Part shown: positions 6,142 through 7,577 of the stretch, piece by piece | Layout: each line of letters starts with the position of its first letter | Numbering within the stretch: the first letter of the stretch is position 1 | Source: Planctomycetales bacterium | GTDB taxonomy: Bacteria > Planctomycetota > Planctomycetia > Pirellulales > UBA7805 | Direction of reading: 5' to 3' | NCBI GenBank assembly: GCA_011772275.1 | Contig: WVZU01000214.1 | Span: 1,582-9,158, forward strand | DNA: 7,577 nucleotides | Notes under the pieces: model-generated | What the model was told of the DNA's origin: nothing | The model's database searches: none | What the model saw: the letters and a program-made list of their open reading frames with translations, nothing else | Position numbers and translations under genes: made by a program

Positions 6142-6633
6142 TCACATGACCGTGGCCGCGGCGGGGTCGACGCCGATACCGTTGACCAGTTCCGTCAGGG
6201 CTTCCATCACGGCCAGCAGAGCGCCCGGATCGAATCCGCCCAGCGCCTCTTCGTCGTCGTCATCGAACTCGATCATCATCTCGAAGTGCAACAGGTCCAG
6301 CCTGGCATCGCAGCCGCTGAGGTTCCGGACCTTGGCCCGTTCCGCGTCGTCGATCGCGCCTTCCTTCAGTTCGGCGGGGAGCGTTTCCAGTTGTTCTACG
6401 ACTTCCTCGCCAGTAACGAGACCGATGTCGATCGCCGCGTAGGCGTCGGGGGCCATCACGGTCACGGACACAAATCGGCCCTGGTCATCCGCCTTCAGCT
6501 CTTCCAGTTCCAGCGTTTGGTTTACCTGCTGCAAAGCCTCCTTCACCTGCTGGGCCGTGGGCTGTTTGGCTTGTTCGAAAAACACAAAGTAGGTTTCCCG
6601 CCAACGGTAGAGGTTGTTATCGAACAGGGACAT
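6142..6633 (-). CDS. Conserved acidic protein of unknown function, 163 residues
   Basis: A complete ORF from ATG at 6633, with GAGGA (6643-6647) 9 bases upstream. The N-terminus MSLFDNNLYRWRETYFVFFE is aromatic-rich, followed by a helical Gln/Glu-rich part (PTAQQVKEALQQVNQTLELE). A compact middle contains APDAYAAIDIGLVTGEEVVEQ, a CDARLDLLHFE segment sits near 108-118, and an acidic stretch EFDDDDEE is at 122-129. No signal peptide or membrane segment is visible, so it is probably cytoplasmic. I do not recognise a function. From memory it resembles a protein family restricted to planctomycetes. It lies 90 bases downstream of the Cys-cluster protein gene on the same strand and converges on selW. 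Confidence 0.88.
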   Translation of the reverse strand: MSLFDNNLYRWRETYFVFFEQAKQPTAQQVKEALQQVNQTLELEELKADDQGRFVSVTVMAPDAYAAIDIGLVTGEEVVEQLETLPAELKEGAIDDAERAKVRNLSGCDARLDLLHFEMMIEFDDDDEEALGGFDPGALLAVMEALTELVNGIGVDPAAATVM

Positions 6634-6723
6634 GGTTGTTTATCCTCAAGTCGTCCAAGACCAGCTGGTGGTAAACGATGCGTCCGGCTCCCCGCTCCTG
6701 CCGGGCACCGACCTCACATCGTA

Positions 6724-6969
6724 TTATTCGTCCCAGTCCTCCGGTTCGTCTGGGGCGGCATCCAAACCGGTTTGCCAGTTGGCGATCGCCGTCAGCGTTC
6801 CGTCACGTTCTTCGGCATTCGCCCAGACCGACTCACCCTGTTCCAACCGGATCTCGTATTTGCCTTCGCACTGGCAATCTTCGTCGCCACAAAAGTGCGG
6901 CAGCGCGGAAATCCACATAATGCGATACAGCGGAACGTGCTTGTCATCAACTTTGCAAAAGACCGACAT
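6724..6969 (-). CDS. Small Cys-cluster protein of unknown function, 81 residues
   Basis: A complete ORF from ATG at 6969, with GGGAG (6979-6983) 9 bases upstream. The central HFCGDEDCQCEGKYEI carries His25, Cys27, Cys32 and Cys34; with Cys5 these could bind a metal such as zinc, but the spacing is not one I can assign to a known family. The C-terminus is acidic (DEPEDWDE). It has no signal peptide and is probably cytoplasmic. Codon use and a good ribosome binding site support a real gene. It lies 135 bases downstream of proC and 90 bases upstream of the acidic protein gene, all on the minus strand, so the three may be partly co-transcribed. Confidence 0.8.
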   Translation of the reverse strand: MSVFCKVDDKHVPLYRIMWISALPHFCGDEDCQCEGKYEIRLEQGESVWANAEERDGTLTAIANWQTGLDAAPDEPEDWDE

Positions 6970-7020
6970 CGAACGGATCTCCCACGTTCAGCCAGGAAAA
7001 AGTTTACCCTCGCCCCCCGT

Positions 7021-7060
7021 GCTGGTTCCAGTCACTTTTTCTAGTCACGTGATCCCCAGC
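7021..7060 (-). terminator. Imperfect hairpin downstream of proC
   Basis: GCTGG (7021-7025) pairs with CCAGC (7056-7060), and TCAC (7032-7035) with GTGA (7049-7052), separated by an asymmetric internal loop. It starts 45 bases after the proC stop. A T-run on the minus strand comes only about 15 bases later, so termination here is weakly supported. The stretch also holds the palindrome TCACGTGA (7045-7052). Confidence 0.25.
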
Positions 7061-7104
7061 AGGCAAGGCCAAACCATTATTTCTTTCTTCTTCGTGCTTG
7101 GCTC

Positions 7105-7577
7105 CTAGCCCCCCAATTCGATCGACCGCCGTGTCGCCGCTTCGACGGCCGCGATCACGGCCTCGCGAAATCCACCCGCTTCCAGTGCCGCCAGGCCGGC
7201 CAGGGTGGTGCCCCCCGGGCTGCTGACCCGATCTCGAATCACGGCCGGCTGCTCGCCGCTGGTCTGAATCAAATCGGCGGTCCCCAACACGGTCTGCAAG
7301 GCCAGCGCGGCGGCGATGTCGGGCGGCAATCCCATGCGGAGCCCCCCTTCGCTGAGCGCTTCGATAAATACGCTCACGAACGCCGGTCCCGATCCAGACA
7401 ATCCGGTGACCGCATCCAGCAGCGGTTCCTCGACTTGGTAAGCACGCCCCACAGCGGACAACAACTGATCGACCAGGGCCACGTCGGCCCTGGTCGCTTG
7501 TTCGCCCACGGCATACGCACTGGCACTCTGTCCCACCAGGCAGGGCGTATTGGGCATGACGCGGATCAATCGCGTGT
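7105..7577 (-). CDS. proC: ProC, pyrroline-5-carboxylate reductase (C-terminal part, start beyond right edge)
   Basis: The enzyme reduces 1-pyrroline-5-carboxylate to proline with NAD(P)H, the last step of proline synthesis. About 157 codons are visible, ending with TAG at 7105-7107. The frame is open to the window edge ([11 protein letters not shown]), so the N-terminal Rossmann nucleotide-binding half, about 110 residues, lies outside. Visible features are RVMPNTP at the domain junction, [13 protein letters not shown] opening the helical dimerisation domain, and the family signature [16 protein letters not shown] near the end, followed by a short C-terminal helix. A TTG at 7567-7569 or the internal ATG at 7555-7557 should not be taken as the start, because family conservation continues upstream. 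It is followed by the Cys-cluster protein gene on the same strand. Confidence 0.96.
   Translation of the reverse strand, partial: TRLIRVMPNTPCLVGQSASAYAVGEQATRADVALVDQLLSAVGRAYQVEEPLLDAVTGLSGSGPAFVSVFIEALSEGGLRMGLPPDIAAALALQTVLGTADLIQTSGEQPAVIRDRVSSPGGTTLAGLAALEAGGFREAVIAAVEAATRRSIELGG

Noticed and set aside
6286..7044. 252-codon plus-strand frame over the two small minus-strand genes
   Set aside because: Antisense to two genes with good ribosome binding sites; it shows no family similarity.

Overview
The window is GC-rich, densely coding bacterial DNA. It looks like core chromosome of a planctomycete, probably of the Pirellula/Blastopirellula group. That placement is an inference from remembered resemblance: the partial lipoprotein, the short lysine-rich protein with its conserved N-terminus and the 163-residue acidic protein all look like lineage-restricted planctomycete families. 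No mobile element, CRISPR array, rRNA or tRNA was seen.

Layout. Bases 1-1279 (minus strand) hold the start of a lipoprotein gene that runs off the left edge, preceded by surE (survival-protein 5'/3'-nucleotidase). A 341-base divergent region (1280-1620) separates surE from guaA (GMP synthase, plus strand, 1621-3204). After a 67-base gap with a striking G-rich tract comes ettA (ABC-F translation throttle, 3272-4948). A promoter-like pair then precedes a very lysine-rich, histone H1-like gene (5086-5544).

Bases 5545-6141 look empty by ordinary ORF rules but are not. They encode a complete 77-residue SelW/Rdx-family selenoprotein (5708-5941), interrupted only by an in-frame TGA exactly at the second position of the CxxU redox motif. 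It has a strong ribosome binding site and a SECIS-like hairpin just after the TGA. This is the main discovery of the window, because a standard gene caller would miss it. Hairpins and a 10-bp inverted repeat follow it, between convergent genes.

Bases 6142-7577 (minus strand) hold, in transcription order, the truncated proC (pyrroline-5-carboxylate reductase, its N-terminus beyond the right edge), an 81-residue Cys-cluster protein and a 163-residue acidic protein, both of unknown function.

The genes do not form one pathway. They are housekeeping nucleotide, translation and proline functions with lineage-specific small proteins between them. If the TGA reading is right, the genome must also carry selenocysteine machinery (selA, selB, selC, selD) elsewhere.
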